Source of the DNA: Blastococcus sp. LR1
GTDB lineage: Bacteria; Actinomycetota; Actinomycetes; Mycobacteriales; Geodermatophilaceae
DNA: 64,000 bases
Reading direction: 5' to 3'
NCBI RefSeq assembly: GCF_020166105.1
Contig: NZ_JAIUJY010000005.1
Location: 248,001 to 312,000 of the forward strand
Both the position numbers and the translations under genes were made by a program. Shown here piece after piece: positions 28,033 to 37,136 of this stretch; the first letter of the stretch is position 1, and the number at the start of each line of letters is the position of its first letter. The notes under the pieces are model-generated. The model searched no databases. It was not told where the DNA came from and worked only from the letters and a program-made list of their open reading frames with translations.

Positions 28033-28355
28033 CGGGGCTGGATCTCGCCCATCGGGCCCCAGCCCGGGACGTCGGGGGCGTCGACGTAGATGATCTGCGG
28101 CTGCGCCGACACCAGGTCCGGGCCCTTCTCGACGAACTGCTTGAAGGCGTCGGTGGCGGTGTGCGAGGCGCCCGCGTCGGCGTCGCGGAAGCCCTCGATG
28201 CAGATCCAGGTGTCGGGCTCCTCGAGGCTCCGCGACCACTCGAAGAAGAGCGAGCCCTCCTCGGCGTTCACCGAGCGGGCGTAGTCGGCGGCGAGGCCGG
28301 CCCACTCGTCGGCGCGTTCGGGGCGGATGGGCATCTTCACGACGATCAAGATCAT
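28029..28355 (-). CDS. Putative quinol monooxygenase (ABM domain)
   Basis: A 108-residue antibiotic-biosynthesis-monooxygenase-domain protein: ILIVVKMPIRPERADEW, GSLFFEWSRSLEEPDTW, HTATDAFKQFVEKG. Such dimeric ferredoxin-like proteins act on quinols or other small aromatic substrates, often without cofactor; the substrate here is unknown. ATG 28355 with GAGAGGAT upstream. It is probably the first gene of a two-gene unit with the amidotransferase, whose start overlaps its stop. Confidence 0.85.
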   Translation of the reverse strand: MILIVVKMPIRPERADEWAGLAADYARSVNAEEGSLFFEWSRSLEEPDTWICIEGFRDADAGASHTATDAFKQFVEKGPDLVSAQPQIIYVDAPDVPGWGPMGEIQPR

Positions 28356-28425
28356 GGGGAGATCCTCTCAGCTGGATCGTCCCGAGTGGGCCCCGCAGGG
28401 GTCCGCGCAGGGACGATGGGTGGGC

Positions 28426-28845
28426 TCAGCGCGACGGGGGGACGGCTCCTGGTCGCGGTGGGAGCCCGGAGGGCGACAGTGTGCGCCGCAACAGGCAGAA
28501 CTCGTTGCCCTCGGGGTCGGCCAGCACGTGCCAGGTCTCGTCGCCCGTCTGGCCCACGTCGGCCGGGGTCGCGCCCAGGTCCAGCAGCCGCCGCAGCTCG
28601 GCGTCCTGGTCGCGGTCGGTGGGGCTGACGTCGATGTGCAGGCGGAGCTTGCCCGGCGTCGGATCGGCGACCGGCGCGAACACCAGCGTCGGGGCCGCGC
28701 CGCCGAACCCCTCCTCGGGGCCGATCTCCACCTCGCCGCCGTCCTCCCGGCCGAGCACGCGGTAGTCCAGCACCGCGGCCCAGAAGGCGGCGAGCGCCTC
28801 GGGGTCGCGGCTGTCGATCACGAGCTCGGAGAAGCGGCAGGCCAT
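28426..28845 (-). CDS. VOC-family (glyoxalase-like) protein
   Basis: A 139-residue vicinal-oxygen-chelate fold protein: [18 protein letters not shown] at the N-terminus, [22 protein letters not shown], and [15 protein letters not shown] at the C-terminus, the last motif being typical of glyoxalase/bleomycin-resistance-like proteins. Substrate unknown. ATG 28845 is exactly six bases after a TACCGT element on the minus strand, so the transcript is probably leaderless. It diverges from the FAH-family gene with only 42 bases between start codons. Confidence 0.85.
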   Translation of the reverse strand: MACRFSELVIDSRDPEALAAFWAAVLDYRVLGREDGGEVEIGPEEGFGGAAPTLVFAPVADPTPGKLRLHIDVSPTDRDQDAELRRLLDLGATPADVGQTGDETWHVLADPEGNEFCLLRRTLSPSGLPPRPGAVPPSR

Positions 28846-28851
28846 GGCGGA

Positions 28852-28881
28852 ACGGTAGGCGAATGCGGGCGCGACTAACCT
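28852..28881. promoter_or_regulatory. Divergent leaderless promoter pair
   Basis: TACCGT (28857-28852, minus) and TAACCT (28876-28881, plus) each sit six bases before a start codon (ATG 28845 minus, GTG 28888 plus). The -10 elements are 18 bases apart, so the two -35 regions must overlap the opposing promoter. Confidence 0.6.
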
Positions 28882-28887
28882 CGGTCT

Positions 28888-29700
28888 GTGCGCATCGTTC
28901 GTTTCGCCTCACCCCAGGGCATGTCCTTCGGCGTTCTCGACGGAGACGGCCAGATCGCCCAGATCGAGGGCCATCCCTTCGGCCAGATCTCCTTCACCGG
29001 CACGCGCTACGCGCAGGCCGACGTCCGCCTGCTCTCGCCGATCCTGCCGAGCAAGGTCGTGTGCGTCGGCAAGAACTACGCCGACCACGTGAAGGAGATG
29101 AACACCGGCGACGCTCCGAAGGAGCCGCTGCTGTTCCTCAAGCCGTCGACGGCGGTGCTCGGCCCCGGCGACGCCATCCGCATCCCGGCGGGCAGCACCA
29201 ACGTGCACCACGAGGCCGAGCTGGCCGTCGTCATCGGCGCGCGCGGCGCCCGGAACGTGTCGCCCGAGCAGGCCCTCGCCAGCGTCTTCGGCTACACGAT
29301 CGGCAACGACGTGACCGAGCGGGACATGCAGAAGAGCGACGGCCAGTGGACCCGCGCCAAGGGCTTCGACTCGTTCTGCCCGCTGGGCCCCTGGATCGAG
29401 ACCGACCTGCCGGGTCTGGGCCTGGACGCCGCCGACCTCGAGGTCACCTGCACCGTCGACGGCGAGCCCCGCCAGCAGGGCCGCACCAGCCAGCTGCTGT
29501 TCGGCATCCCGACGCTGATCTCCTACATCTCCCGCGTGATGACGCTGCTGCCCGGCGACGTCGTGCTCACCGGCACCCCGTCCGGCGTCGGCCCGATCCG
29601 CCCCGGCCAGCAGGTCGTGTGCGCGATCCAGGGCCTCGGTTCGCTGACCAACTCGGTCACCGCCGCCGACGGCGTCTCCACCGCGGGCGGTGGCGCGTGA
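28888..29700 (+). CDS. Fumarylacetoacetate hydrolase family protein
   Basis: A 270-residue FAH-fold protein: [48 protein letters not shown] with metal ligands, [14 protein letters not shown], and [15 protein letters not shown]. Typical of the actinobacterial FAH homologue next to gltX (also seen in mycobacteria). Family activities include acylpyruvate hydrolysis and oxaloacetate decarboxylation; which applies here is not known. It overlaps the gltX start by GTGA, so gltX translation is coupled to it. Confidence 0.93.
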   Translation: MRIVRFASPQGMSFGVLDGDGQIAQIEGHPFGQISFTGTRYAQADVRLLSPILPSKVVCVGKNYADHVKEMNTGDAPKEPLLFLKPSTAVLGPGDAIRIPAGSTNVHHEAELAVVIGARGARNVSPEQALASVFGYTIGNDVTERDMQKSDGQWTRAKGFDSFCPLGPWIETDLPGLGLDAADLEVTCTVDGEPRQQGRTSQLLFGIPTLISYISRVMTLLPGDVVLTGTPSGVGPIRPGQQVVCAIQGLGSLTNSVTAADGVSTAGGGA

Positions 29701-31187
29701 CCGCACCGGGGTCCGAGGTCCGCACCCGGTTCTGCCCGTCGCCGACGGGCATGGTGCACGTCGGCCTGATGCGGACGGCGCTGTTCAACTGGGCGCACGC
29801 CCGGCACACCGGCGGGACCTTCGTCTTCCGCATCGAGGACACCGACGCCGCGCGCGACTCCGAGGAGTCCTACCGGCACCTGCTCGACTGCCTGCGCTGG
29901 ATGGGCCTCGAGTGGGACGAGGGGCCCGAGGTCGGCGGCCCGCACGGCCCGTACCGGCAGTCCGAGCGCTCCGAGATCTACCGCGACGTCGCGGCCAAGC
30001 TGCTCGAGTCGGGGCACGCCTACGAGTCGTTCTCCACGAACGAGGAGGTCGATGCCCGCCGGCGGGCGGCCGGCCAGGACCCGAAGCTCGGTTACGACAA
30101 CCACGACCGGTTCCTCACCGACGCGCAGAAGGCCGCCTTCCGCGACGAGGGCCGCTCTCCGGTGCTCCGGCTGAAGATGCCCGACGAGGACCTGGTCTGG
30201 ACCGACCTCGTCCGCGGTGAGATCCGCTTCGCCGCGGGCTCGGTGCCCGACTTCGTGCTGGTGCGCGGCAACGGCGCCCCGCTCTATCCGTTCGTGAACC
30301 CGGTCGACGACGCGCTGATGAAGATCACCGACGTGCTCCGTGGCGAGGACCTGCTGCCCTCGACCCCGCGTCAGCTGGCGCTCTACGCCGCGCTCACCGA
30401 CATCGGTGTCGCCGAGGGCACCCCGCGCTTCGGCCACCTGCCCTACGTCACCGGTGAGGGCAGCAAGAAGCTCTCCAAGCGCGACCCGCAGTCCAACCTC
30501 GACGTCTACCGGGATCGCGGCTTCCTGCCCGAGGGGTTCGGCAACTACCTGGCGCTGCTCGGCTGGTCGATCGCCGAGGACCGCGACATCTTCTCGATGC
30601 GGGAGATGGTCGAGGCCTTCGACGTCACCCGGGTGAGCCCCAACCCGGCCCGCTTCGACCTGAAGAAGGCCGAGGCGATCAACGCCACCCACCTGCGCGC
30701 CCTGCCGGTCGAGGAGTTCGTCGACCGCGTCGTGCCCCACCTGGCTGCGGAGGGGCTCGTCGCCCAGCCGCCGACCCCCGAGCAGGACCGGGTGCTTCGG
30801 GCGATCGCGCCGCTGGCGCAGGAGCGGATGGTCGTGCTGTCGGAGGCGGTCGGGCTGCTGCGCTTCCTCTTCGTCGAGAAAGTGGAGATCGAGCCGGCGG
30901 CGGCGGAGAAGCAGCTCTCCGGCGAGAACGCGGTCGCAGTGCTCGACGCGGCGACCGCCGTGCTCGGGGACCTGGCCGAGTGGTCGACCCCGGCGATCGA
31001 GCAGGCGCTCAAGGACTCGCTCGTCGAGGGGCTCGGCCTGAAGCCGCGACTGGCGTTCGGGCCGGTGCGGGTCGCCGTCAGCGGCCGGACCGTCTCGCCC
31101 CCGCTGTACGAGTCGATGGAGCTGCTCGGCCGGGAGCGCTCGCTGGCCCGGCTGGCCGCGGCGCGCGAGGTGGCGACGGCGGGATGA
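29697..31187 (+). CDS. gltX: Glutamyl-tRNA synthetase (probably non-discriminating)
   Basis: Class I aminoacyl-tRNA synthetase, 496 residues. HIGH-type motif in [19 protein letters not shown] (residues 14-32), the RFSP/KMSKS-type KKLSKRDPQ near 257, and a C-terminal helical anticodon-binding domain. The window has gatCAB and tRNA-Gln but no glnS, so this enzyme probably charges both tRNA-Glu and tRNA-Gln with glutamate. GTG start overlaps the FAH gene stop. tRNA-Gln and tRNA-Glu lie about 1.2 kb downstream in the same direction. Confidence 0.96.
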   Translation: MTAPGSEVRTRFCPSPTGMVHVGLMRTALFNWAHARHTGGTFVFRIEDTDAARDSEESYRHLLDCLRWMGLEWDEGPEVGGPHGPYRQSERSEIYRDVAAKLLESGHAYESFSTNEEVDARRRAAGQDPKLGYDNHDRFLTDAQKAAFRDEGRSPVLRLKMPDEDLVWTDLVRGEIRFAAGSVPDFVLVRGNGAPLYPFVNPVDDALMKITDVLRGEDLLPSTPRQLALYAALTDIGVAEGTPRFGHLPYVTGEGSKKLSKRDPQSNLDVYRDRGFLPEGFGNYLALLGWSIAEDRDIFSMREMVEAFDVTRVSPNPARFDLKKAEAINATHLRALPVEEFVDRVVPHLAAEGLVAQPPTPEQDRVLRAIAPLAQERMVVLSEAVGLLRFLFVEKVEIEPAAAEKQLSGENAVAVLDAATAVLGDLAEWSTPAIEQALKDSLVEGLGLKPRLAFGPVRVAVSGRTVSPPLYESMELLGRERSLARLAAAREVATAG

Positions 31188-32287
31188 GCCTGCCGGGGAC
31201 CGGCGCCGCGCCGGACGACGCGTACGCCGGTCCGCCGCCGTTCCAGCGCCCGGGAGCCGACCAGCTCCCGCCCGCCCCATGGGCCATGGCGCCGCCGCCC
31301 GGCTGGGTTCCGGCCGGGCCGCCACAGGTGCCCATGGCGCCGCCGCCGGGGACACCGCCGCACGACGAGCCGAAGCCCTATCTGCACGCCATGCGGGCTC
31401 GGGACTGGGGCTGGTGGCGGCCGGTCGTCGGGCTGCTCCTGCTCGCGGTGGTCTTCCTCGTGGCCGGCGCGGTGCTGGCGGTCGTCGGCATCCTCACCGG
31501 GATCAGCCCCGACCTGACCATGGGCGACCTCACCGACCCCGGTGTCCTGCTGGTCACGAACGCGACGCTCGTCGTCGGCATCCCGGTCGTCTGGCTGGCC
31601 TGGGCGGTGGCGCACGGGATGAGTCCGGGCTGGTCGTCCTCGGTGCTGGCCCGGCTGCGCTGGCGGCTGCTGCCCCGCTACACCCTGCTGGCGTTCTGCT
31701 CGCTGGGGCTGGCGATCGGGCTCGCGGTGGTGCTGGACCTCGTGACGGGGGAGGGCGACGTCGAGGGTCCGGTGCCCGGCTGGGGCTGGCTGCTCGCCGT
31801 CGTCCTGCTGACCACGCCGCTGCAGTCGGCGGCGGAGGAGTACCTGTTCCGCGGCTATCTGAGCCAGGCGATCGCGGGCTGGGTCCGGAGCCCGTCGGTG
31901 GGCGCGGTGCTGGCGGCCCTGATCACCGCCACGCTGTTCTCGCTGGCGCACCTGCCGCCGGACCTCGCCACGTTCCTCGACCGGTTCGCCTTCGCCCTCG
32001 CCGCCTCGGCGGTGGTGTGGCTGACCGGTGGCCTGGAGGCGGCGATCGTCCTGCACGCGGTCAACAACGTCGTGGTGTTCCTGCTCGCGGCCCTGCTGGG
32101 CGGGGGAGTGGCGACCGAGTCGCTGCCCGAGGGCGCCAGCGTCCTCCCGATGCTGATCGGGCTCGCGGGCACGGCCGCGTACGTCGCCCTGGTGGCGCGC
32201 TCGCGTCGCCGGGGCCGGCCGGAGACGCGGACGGCGGCCCAGGACCTGCGCGAGCCGTTCCTGCCGGCTCCCGTCGCGGCGGGCTGA
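31184..32287 (+). CDS. CPBP-family intramembrane protease
   Basis: A 367-residue membrane protein. The first 70 residues are Pro-rich and cytoplasmic ([28 protein letters not shown]). About eight membrane helices follow. The CPBP (Abi/Rce1) motif is intact: EEYLFRG (EExxxR) at about residue 222, then FSLAHL, and a final HAVNN. Family members cleave membrane peptides or prenylated proteins; some confer bacteriocin immunity. The substrate here is unknown. ATG overlaps the gltX stop (ATGA), so it is translated with gltX. Confidence 0.9.
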   Translation: MSLPGTGAAPDDAYAGPPPFQRPGADQLPPAPWAMAPPPGWVPAGPPQVPMAPPPGTPPHDEPKPYLHAMRARDWGWWRPVVGLLLLAVVFLVAGAVLAVVGILTGISPDLTMGDLTDPGVLLVTNATLVVGIPVVWLAWAVAHGMSPGWSSSVLARLRWRLLPRYTLLAFCSLGLAIGLAVVLDLVTGEGDVEGPVPGWGWLLAVVLLTTPLQSAAEEYLFRGYLSQAIAGWVRSPSVGAVLAALITATLFSLAHLPPDLATFLDRFAFALAASAVVWLTGGLEAAIVLHAVNNVVVFLLAALLGGGVATESLPEGASVLPMLIGLAGTAAYVALVARSRRRGRPETRTAAQDLREPFLPAPVAAG

Positions 32288-32331
32288 CCCGCCGGGCAGG
32301 GGGTGGTGCGACGACCTCCGGAGGCATCAGG

Positions 32332-32337
32332 TAGTGT
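32332..32337 (+). promoter_or_regulatory. TAGTGT -10 element before tRNA-Gln
   Basis: TAGTGT lies 29 bases upstream of the tRNA-Gln 5' end in the 79-base gap after the protease gene. No good -35 is visible at 17-18 bases. Confidence 0.4.
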
Positions 32338-32366
32338 CTTCGACGGCGCCGCGAGGCGTTCACCCA

Positions 32367-32438
32367 TGGGGTATGGGGTAATTGGCAGCCCGACGGTTTC
32401 TGGTTCCGTTAGTCTAGGTTCGAGTCCTGGTACCCCAG
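32367..32438 (+). tRNA. tRNA-Gln (CTG)
   Basis: A 72-base cloverleaf. Acceptor TGGGGTA/TACCCCA with a U1-A72 pair, which GatCAB uses to recognise tRNA-Gln. TTCGAGT T-loop, anticodon CTG at 32400-32402. Discriminator G. The CCA end is not encoded. One T-T mismatch at the base of the anticodon stem. Confidence 0.95.
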
Positions 32439-32483
32439 CGAGGAATCCTGGTGTTCCTCCCGCACCACCCAGCACCACTGCAC

Positions 32484-32556
32484 GGCCCCGTCGTCTAGCG
32501 GCCCAGGACGCCGCCCTCTCACGGCGGTAGCGAGGGTTCGAATCCCTTCGGGGCTA
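32484..32556 (+). tRNA. tRNA-Glu (CTC), copy 1
   Basis: A 73-base cloverleaf. Acceptor GGCCCCG/CGGGGCT, with a G1-U72 wobble; anticodon stem CCGCC/GGCGG; anticodon CTC at 32518-32520; T-loop TTCGAAT; discriminator A. CCA not encoded. Followed at once by a strong hairpin. Confidence 0.96.
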
Positions 32557-32563
32557 CGCGATC

Positions 32564-32595
32564 GAGAGCCCCCGACCATCTGGTCGGGGGCTCTC
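32564..32595 (+). terminator. Terminator after tRNA-Glu copy 1
   Basis: GAGAGCCCCCGACC and GGTCGGGGGCTCTC form a perfect 14-bp stem with an ATCT loop. No T-run. Confidence 0.8.
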
Positions 32596-32662
32596 GCCGT
32601 CTCCGGGGCCCGGACCCCGCACTCCGGAGGCGATTCAGGGCATGGCAAAATGTTCTCCGTCC

Positions 32663-32735
32663 GGCCCCGTCGTCTAGCGGCCCAGGACGCCGCCCTCTCA
32701 CGGCGGTAGCGAGGGTTCGAATCCCTTCGGGGCTA
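32663..32735 (+). tRNA. tRNA-Glu (CTC), copy 2
   Basis: Identical to copy 1 over all 73 bases, 179 bases downstream. Anticodon CTC at 32697-32699. The flanking sequence upstream differs from copy 1, while the downstream hairpin is nearly the same, so the tRNA was duplicated together with its terminator. Confidence 0.96.
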
Positions 32736-32742
32736 CAGGATC

Positions 32743-32776
32743 GAGAGCCCCCGACCACGTCCGGTCGGGGGCTCTC
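32743..32776 (+). terminator. Terminator after tRNA-Glu copy 2
   Basis: The same 14-bp stem as after copy 1, with the loop changed to ACGTCC. From 32777 to galT (about 150 bases) no gene or clear signal is visible. Confidence 0.8.
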
Positions 32777-32928
32777 GCCGTTTCCGGCCCCGTTTCTCGG
32801 GCTGTCGCCGGCACCCGATCGGGCGTCGCGTAGATCGCATGATCTCCGGTGGCTGGTGATTCCGGCCGGGGCTACGGTCGGTCACGCCGCTCACGCTGGG
32901 TGACGACGGCGGAAAGGCGGTCGGCGCG

Positions 32929-34014
32929 GTGATCAGGTCGACGCGGCAGCTGTCCGACGGCCGCGAGATCCTCTACTTCGACGACGACCGGAACGCACCG
33001 GCCCGCGAGGCGACCGACACCCGCGACCTGCCGGCCGTGACCACCCGCTCCGAGCTGCGGTTCGACCCGCTGCTGGGGGAGTGGGTCGTGGTGGCCGCGC
33101 ACCGGCAGACCCGCACCTTCCTGCCGCCGGCCGACCAGTGCCCGCTGTGCCCCTCGCGGCCCGGCCGGCCCAGTGAGATACCGGAGAGCGACTACCAGGT
33201 CGTCGTCTTCGAGAACCGCTTCCCCTCACTGGCGCTCGATGTCGTGCGCGACGTCCCGCCCGCGGTCCCCGGCAACCCGCTGGCCGAGCTGCGGCCCGGG
33301 TTCGGTCGGTGCGAGGTCGTCTGCTTCACCAGCGACCACGACCGCGACTTCTTCCAGCTGGGCCGCGATCGGGCGCGGCTCGTGGTCGACGTCTGGGCCG
33401 AGCGCACCGCCGAGCTCTCCGCCATCGACGGCGTGCAGCAGGTGTTCTGCTTCGAGAACCACGGCGAGGAGATCGGGGTGACGCTGTCGCACCCCCACGG
33501 TCAGATCTACGCCTACCCGTTCGTGACGCCGCGGGTGGCGACGGTGCTGGGATCGGTGCGGCGGCACCGGGAGGCGACCGGCGGGGACCTCTTCGCCGAC
33601 GTCGTCGCCGCAGAGCGCTCGGGGCCCCGCGTGGTGGCTGACAACGAGCACTGGACGGCGTTCGTGCCGGCCGCCGCCCGCTGGCCGTACGAGGTGCAGC
33701 TCTTCCCGACCCGCAAGGTCCCCGACCTGCCCGCGCTGACCGGCGAGGAGCGGGACGCCTTCGTCGAGGTCTACCTGGACGTCCTGGGCCGGTTCGCGCA
33801 CCGCTTCGACACCCGGATGCCCTACATCGCGTCCTGGAACCAGGCTCCGGCGCAGGCGCGCGAGGACTGGTGGCTGCACCTGCAGCTGTTCTCGTTCCGG
33901 CGGGCGCCGGGCAAGCTCAAGTACCTCGCGGGCTCCGAGTCCGGCATGGGTGCCTTCGTGACCGACACGAACCCCGAGGACGTCGCCGAGCAGCTCAGAG
34001 CCGTGACGTGGTGA
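32929..34014 (+). CDS. galT: Galactose-1-phosphate uridylyltransferase
   Basis: Leloir-pathway enzyme that swaps UMP between UDP-glucose and galactose-1-phosphate. 361 residues. Seen: zinc/iron ligand segment CPLCPS, the RFGRCEVVCFTSDHD region, NHGEEIGVTLSHPHGQIYAYP with the catalytic His in HPHGQ, and the C-terminal WWLHLQLFSFRR zinc site. GTG start with GGAAAGG about 13 bases upstream. First gene of galT-galK-symporter, with overlapping galT/galK (GTGA). No galE is in the window. Confidence 0.95.
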   Translation: MIRSTRQLSDGREILYFDDDRNAPAREATDTRDLPAVTTRSELRFDPLLGEWVVVAAHRQTRTFLPPADQCPLCPSRPGRPSEIPESDYQVVVFENRFPSLALDVVRDVPPAVPGNPLAELRPGFGRCEVVCFTSDHDRDFFQLGRDRARLVVDVWAERTAELSAIDGVQQVFCFENHGEEIGVTLSHPHGQIYAYPFVTPRVATVLGSVRRHREATGGDLFADVVAAERSGPRVVADNEHWTAFVPAAARWPYEVQLFPTRKVPDLPALTGEERDAFVEVYLDVLGRFAHRFDTRMPYIASWNQAPAQAREDWWLHLQLFSFRRAPGKLKYLAGSESGMGAFVTDTNPEDVAEQLRAVTW

Positions 34015-35177
34015 GCGACGCCGAGGCCGCGCGCATCGCTGCCGAGGCCTTCGCCGAGCGGTTCGGGCAGCAGCCGGACGGGGTCTGGGCCGCGCCCGGC
34101 CGGGTCAACGTCATCGGCGAGCACACCGACTACAACGGCGGGTTCGTCCTCCCGGTCGCCCTGCCGCACACCACCCGCGCCGCCGTGGCCCGCCGCGACG
34201 ACGGGCTGCTCGTGCTCGCGTCCGTCCAACACCCGGGCGAGGACGCCGAGGTCGCGGTCGGTGACCTCGAGCCCGGCCGTCCCGGCGGCTGGGCCGGATA
34301 CGCCGCCGGGGTCGTGCACGGGCTCGCCGGCTCCGTGCCCGGAGGGTTGAGCATCCTGGTCGACGGCGACGTCCCCTCGGGGGCCGGGCTGTCCTCGTCC
34401 GCGGCGCTCTCCTGCTCGGTCGCGCTGGCCGTCCGCGACCTGCTCGGCCTGGACCTGGACGCGGACGCGCTGATCGACGTCGCCCGGCGGGCCGAGAACG
34501 ACTTCGTCGGGGCGCCCACCGGAGTGCTGGACCAGTCGGCGTCGGTCCTGTGCCGTGCCGGTTCCGCGCTGTTCCTGGACACCCGCGACGGCACCCGCGA
34601 GCAGGTCCCGCTGGATCTCGCCGCCGCGGGACTGGCGCTGCTGGTGATCGACACCGGCACCACCCACGACCACGCCGAGGGCGGGTACCGCGAGCGCCGC
34701 CGGCAGTGCGAGGAGGCCGCGAAGGCCCTCGGTGTGGACCTGCTCCGCGAGATCGACGACGTCGCCGCCCTGGCGCCGCCCCTGGCCGGTGCCCCGGACG
34801 GCGACGTGCTGCTGCGCCGGGCCCGGCACGTCGTGACCGAGGACGCCCGGGTGCTGCAGGTCGTGGCCGCGCTGCGCGAGGACGCCGACCCGCGCGCGAT
34901 CGGCCCGGTGCTCACCGCGGGGCACGCCTCGTTGCGCGACGACTTCGAGGTGTCCGTCCCCCTCATCGACGTCTGCGTCGACGCCGCCCTGGACGCGGGC
35001 GCCCACGGCGCCCGGATGGTCGGCGGGGGCTTCGGCGGCAGCGTCGTGGCGCTGGTCGACGCCGACGCGGTCGACGCCGTCACAGCCGCCGTCACCGACC
35101 GATTCGCGGGAGAGTCGCAGCCCGCCCCGCGCACCTTCGTCGTCGTTCCGTCCGCCGGCGCCCGCCGCCTGGCCTGA
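34011..35177 (+). CDS. galK: Galactokinase
   Basis: Phosphorylates galactose with ATP (GHMP kinase family). 388 residues. The galactokinase signature GRVNVIGEHTDYNGGFVLP lies at about residues 30-48, the ATP-loop motif VPSGAGLSSSAALSCSVALA at about 122-141, and GARMVGGGFGGSVVALV (third GHMP motif) near the C-terminus. GTG start overlapping galT by four bases. Followed by a sodium/solute symporter 25 bases later, so uptake and activation are co-expressed. Confidence 0.96.
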   Translation: MSDAEAARIAAEAFAERFGQQPDGVWAAPGRVNVIGEHTDYNGGFVLPVALPHTTRAAVARRDDGLLVLASVQHPGEDAEVAVGDLEPGRPGGWAGYAAGVVHGLAGSVPGGLSILVDGDVPSGAGLSSSAALSCSVALAVRDLLGLDLDADALIDVARRAENDFVGAPTGVLDQSASVLCRAGSALFLDTRDGTREQVPLDLAAAGLALLVIDTGTTHDHAEGGYRERRRQCEEAAKALGVDLLREIDDVAALAPPLAGAPDGDVLLRRARHVVTEDARVLQVVAALREDADPRAIGPVLTAGHASLRDDFEVSVPLIDVCVDAALDAGAHGARMVGGGFGGSVVALVDADAVDAVTAAVTDRFAGESQPAPRTFVVVPSAGARRLA

Positions 35178-35202
35178 GCCGCACCCCGAGAAGAGGAACT
35201 CC

Positions 35203-36867
35203 GTGGACGATCAGCTGAGGCTCGATGCCTCCTTCGTCGACTACGCCCTGGTCGCCGCCTACTTCGCCGTCGTCCTGCTGATCGGCGTCGCCGCCCGCCG
35301 CCGGGTCTCCGACAGCCTGGACTTCTTCCTGTCCGGCCGGTCGCTGCCGGCGTGGGTGACCGGGCTGGCGTTCATCTCGGCCAACCTCGGCGCGGTCGAG
35401 ATCGTCGGGATGTCGGCCAACGGCGCGCAGTACGGCATGGCGACGATGCACTACTTCTGGATCGGCGCCGTGCCCGCCATGCTCTTCCTGGGCGTCGTGA
35501 TGATGCCCTTCTACTACGGCTCCAAAGTGCGCAGCGTCCCGGAGTTCATGCGCCGCCGGTTCGGCACCGGCGCGCACCTGGTCAACGCGATCAGCTTCGC
35601 CGTGGCGCAGATCCTCATCGCCGGCATCAACCTCTACCTGCTCGCCACCATCGTGGAGGCGCTGCTCGGCTGGCCGCTGTGGATCTCGCTGATCGCCGCC
35701 GCGGCGGTGGTGCTCAGCTACATCACCCTCGGCGGGCTGTCGGCGGCGATCTACAACGAGGTGCTGCAGTTCTTCGTCATCGTCGCCGCACTCCTGCCGC
35801 TGACTCTGATCGGCCTGCACCGGGTCGGCGGGGTCGGGGGACTGGTCGACAGGGTCACCGAGTCCAGTGGCGAGGAGATGCTCTCCTCCTGGCCGGCCAC
35901 GGAGCTCTCCGGCTTCGAGAACCCGGTGTGGTCGGCCATCGGGATCGTCTTCGGTCTGGGCTTCGTGCTCTCGTTCGGCTACTGGACGACGAACTTCGTC
36001 GAGGTCCAGCGGGCCATGGCGACCAACTCGATGTCGGCCGCGCGGAGCACGCCGATCATCGGCGCCTTCCCGAAGATGTTCATCCCGTTCATCGTGGTGA
36101 TCCCGGGGCTGATCGCCACGGTGCTGGTGCCCGAGGTCATCGAGGCCAAGGCCAGCGCCGACGCGGACTTCGACTACAACAGCTCGATCCTGCTGCTGAT
36201 CCGCGACGTGCTGCCGAACGGTCTGCTGGGGGTGGCGCTGGCCGGCCTGCTCGCGGCCTTCATGGCCGGCATGGCGGCCAACATCTCCGCCTTCAACACC
36301 GTCTTCAGCTACGACCTGTGGCAGCAGTACGTGAAGAAGGACCGGCCCGACGGCTACTACCTGGCGGTCGGCCGGTGGGCGACCGTCGGCGCCACCGTCG
36401 CCGCCATCGGGACGGCGCTGATCGCGTCGGGCTACACGAACCTGATGGACTACCTGCAGACGCTGTTCGGGTTCTTCAACGCCCCGCTGTTCGCCACGTT
36501 CATCCTCGGCATGTTCTGGAAGCGGATGACGCCGACCGCCGGATGGGCGGGCCTGGTCTCGGGGACGAGCGCCGCGATCGTCGTCTTCGTCATGGTCGAG
36601 ACCGGCGTCCTCGACCTGCCCGGTCAGGGCGGGGCGTTCGTCGCGGCGGGGGCGGCCTTCGTCGTCGACATCGTGGTGAGCGTGGTCGTGAGCAAGGTGA
36701 CCGCGCCCAAGCCGGTGTCCGAGCTGGCCGGGCTCGTCTACTCCGAGACCCCGCGCGAGGTGCGCACCGACCCCGAGGCGCACACGCTGCCCTGGTACCG
36801 ATCGCCGGTGCCGCTGGCCGGGATCGCGCTGGCCATGGTCATCGTCCTGAACGTCATCTTCCGGTGA
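35203..36867 (+). CDS. Sodium/solute symporter (SSS family), probably galactose
   Basis: A 554-residue polytopic membrane protein of the SGLT-like solute:sodium symporter family, with about 14 helices. Seen: the N-terminal DFFLSGRSLPAWVTGLAFISANLGAVE, QYGMATMHYFWIGAVPAM, RRRFGTGAHLVNAISFAVAQ, and FAGLLAAFMAGMAANISAFNTVF type segment. It resembles vSGLT sugar carriers, and the position after galTK argues for galactose or a related sugar. GTG start with AGAGGA about seven bases before. A small membrane protein gene follows directly. Confidence 0.92.
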   Translation: MDDQLRLDASFVDYALVAAYFAVVLLIGVAARRRVSDSLDFFLSGRSLPAWVTGLAFISANLGAVEIVGMSANGAQYGMATMHYFWIGAVPAMLFLGVVMMPFYYGSKVRSVPEFMRRRFGTGAHLVNAISFAVAQILIAGINLYLLATIVEALLGWPLWISLIAAAAVVLSYITLGGLSAAIYNEVLQFFVIVAALLPLTLIGLHRVGGVGGLVDRVTESSGEEMLSSWPATELSGFENPVWSAIGIVFGLGFVLSFGYWTTNFVEVQRAMATNSMSAARSTPIIGAFPKMFIPFIVVIPGLIATVLVPEVIEAKASADADFDYNSSILLLIRDVLPNGLLGVALAGLLAAFMAGMAANISAFNTVFSYDLWQQYVKKDRPDGYYLAVGRWATVGATVAAIGTALIASGYTNLMDYLQTLFGFFNAPLFATFILGMFWKRMTPTAGWAGLVSGTSAAIVVFVMVETGVLDLPGQGGAFVAAGAAFVVDIVVSVVVSKVTAPKPVSELAGLVYSETPREVRTDPEAHTLPWYRSPVPLAGIALAMVIVLNVIFR

Positions 36868-36878
36868 GGGGAGAACCC

Positions 36879-37130
36879 GTGAGCAAGCGAGAGAAGGCCG
36901 GGGCGTTCGACGTCCGCAACGTCATCGCCGAGCTGATCGGCCTGTACGGCGTGGTGCTGGTCGTGGTGGGACTGCTCGACGACTCGGCCGAGGCCATGGC
37001 CAAGACCGGCGGGGTGAACGCCAACCTGTGGGCCGGCATCGGCATGCTGGTCGTGGCGGTGGCCTTCGCCCTGTGGTCGTGGCTGCGCCCGACGGTCGTG
37101 CAGGCGCCGAAGGCCGACGCCGGCGACTGA
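36879..37130 (+). CDS. Small two-helix membrane protein after SSS symporter
   Basis: An 83-residue protein: basic start (MSKREKAGAFDVRN), helix one ELIGLYGVVLVVVGLLD, a short loop, helix two WAGIGMLVVAVAFALWSWL, and a short Lys/Asp tail. GTG start with GAGGGGAG upstream and only 11 bases after the symporter stop. I do not recognise a named family. Its size and position recall the small accessory subunits seen with other SSS carriers, which is inference. Confidence 0.75.
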   Translation: MSKREKAGAFDVRNVIAELIGLYGVVLVVVGLLDDSAEAMAKTGGVNANLWAGIGMLVVAVAFALWSWLRPTVVQAPKADAGD

Positions 37131-37136
37131 TCCGGC

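Noticed and set aside
32409-32758. Two minus-strand frames of 79 codons with a shared EGIRTLATAVRGRRPGPLDDG segment
   Set aside because: They are antisense translations of the two tRNA-Glu genes and their flanks; this is a well-known false protein family.
32288-32928. Integrase attachment site or genomic island at the tRNA cluster
   Set aside because: No integrase, direct repeat of a tRNA 3' end, or change in base composition is present; galT follows normally.
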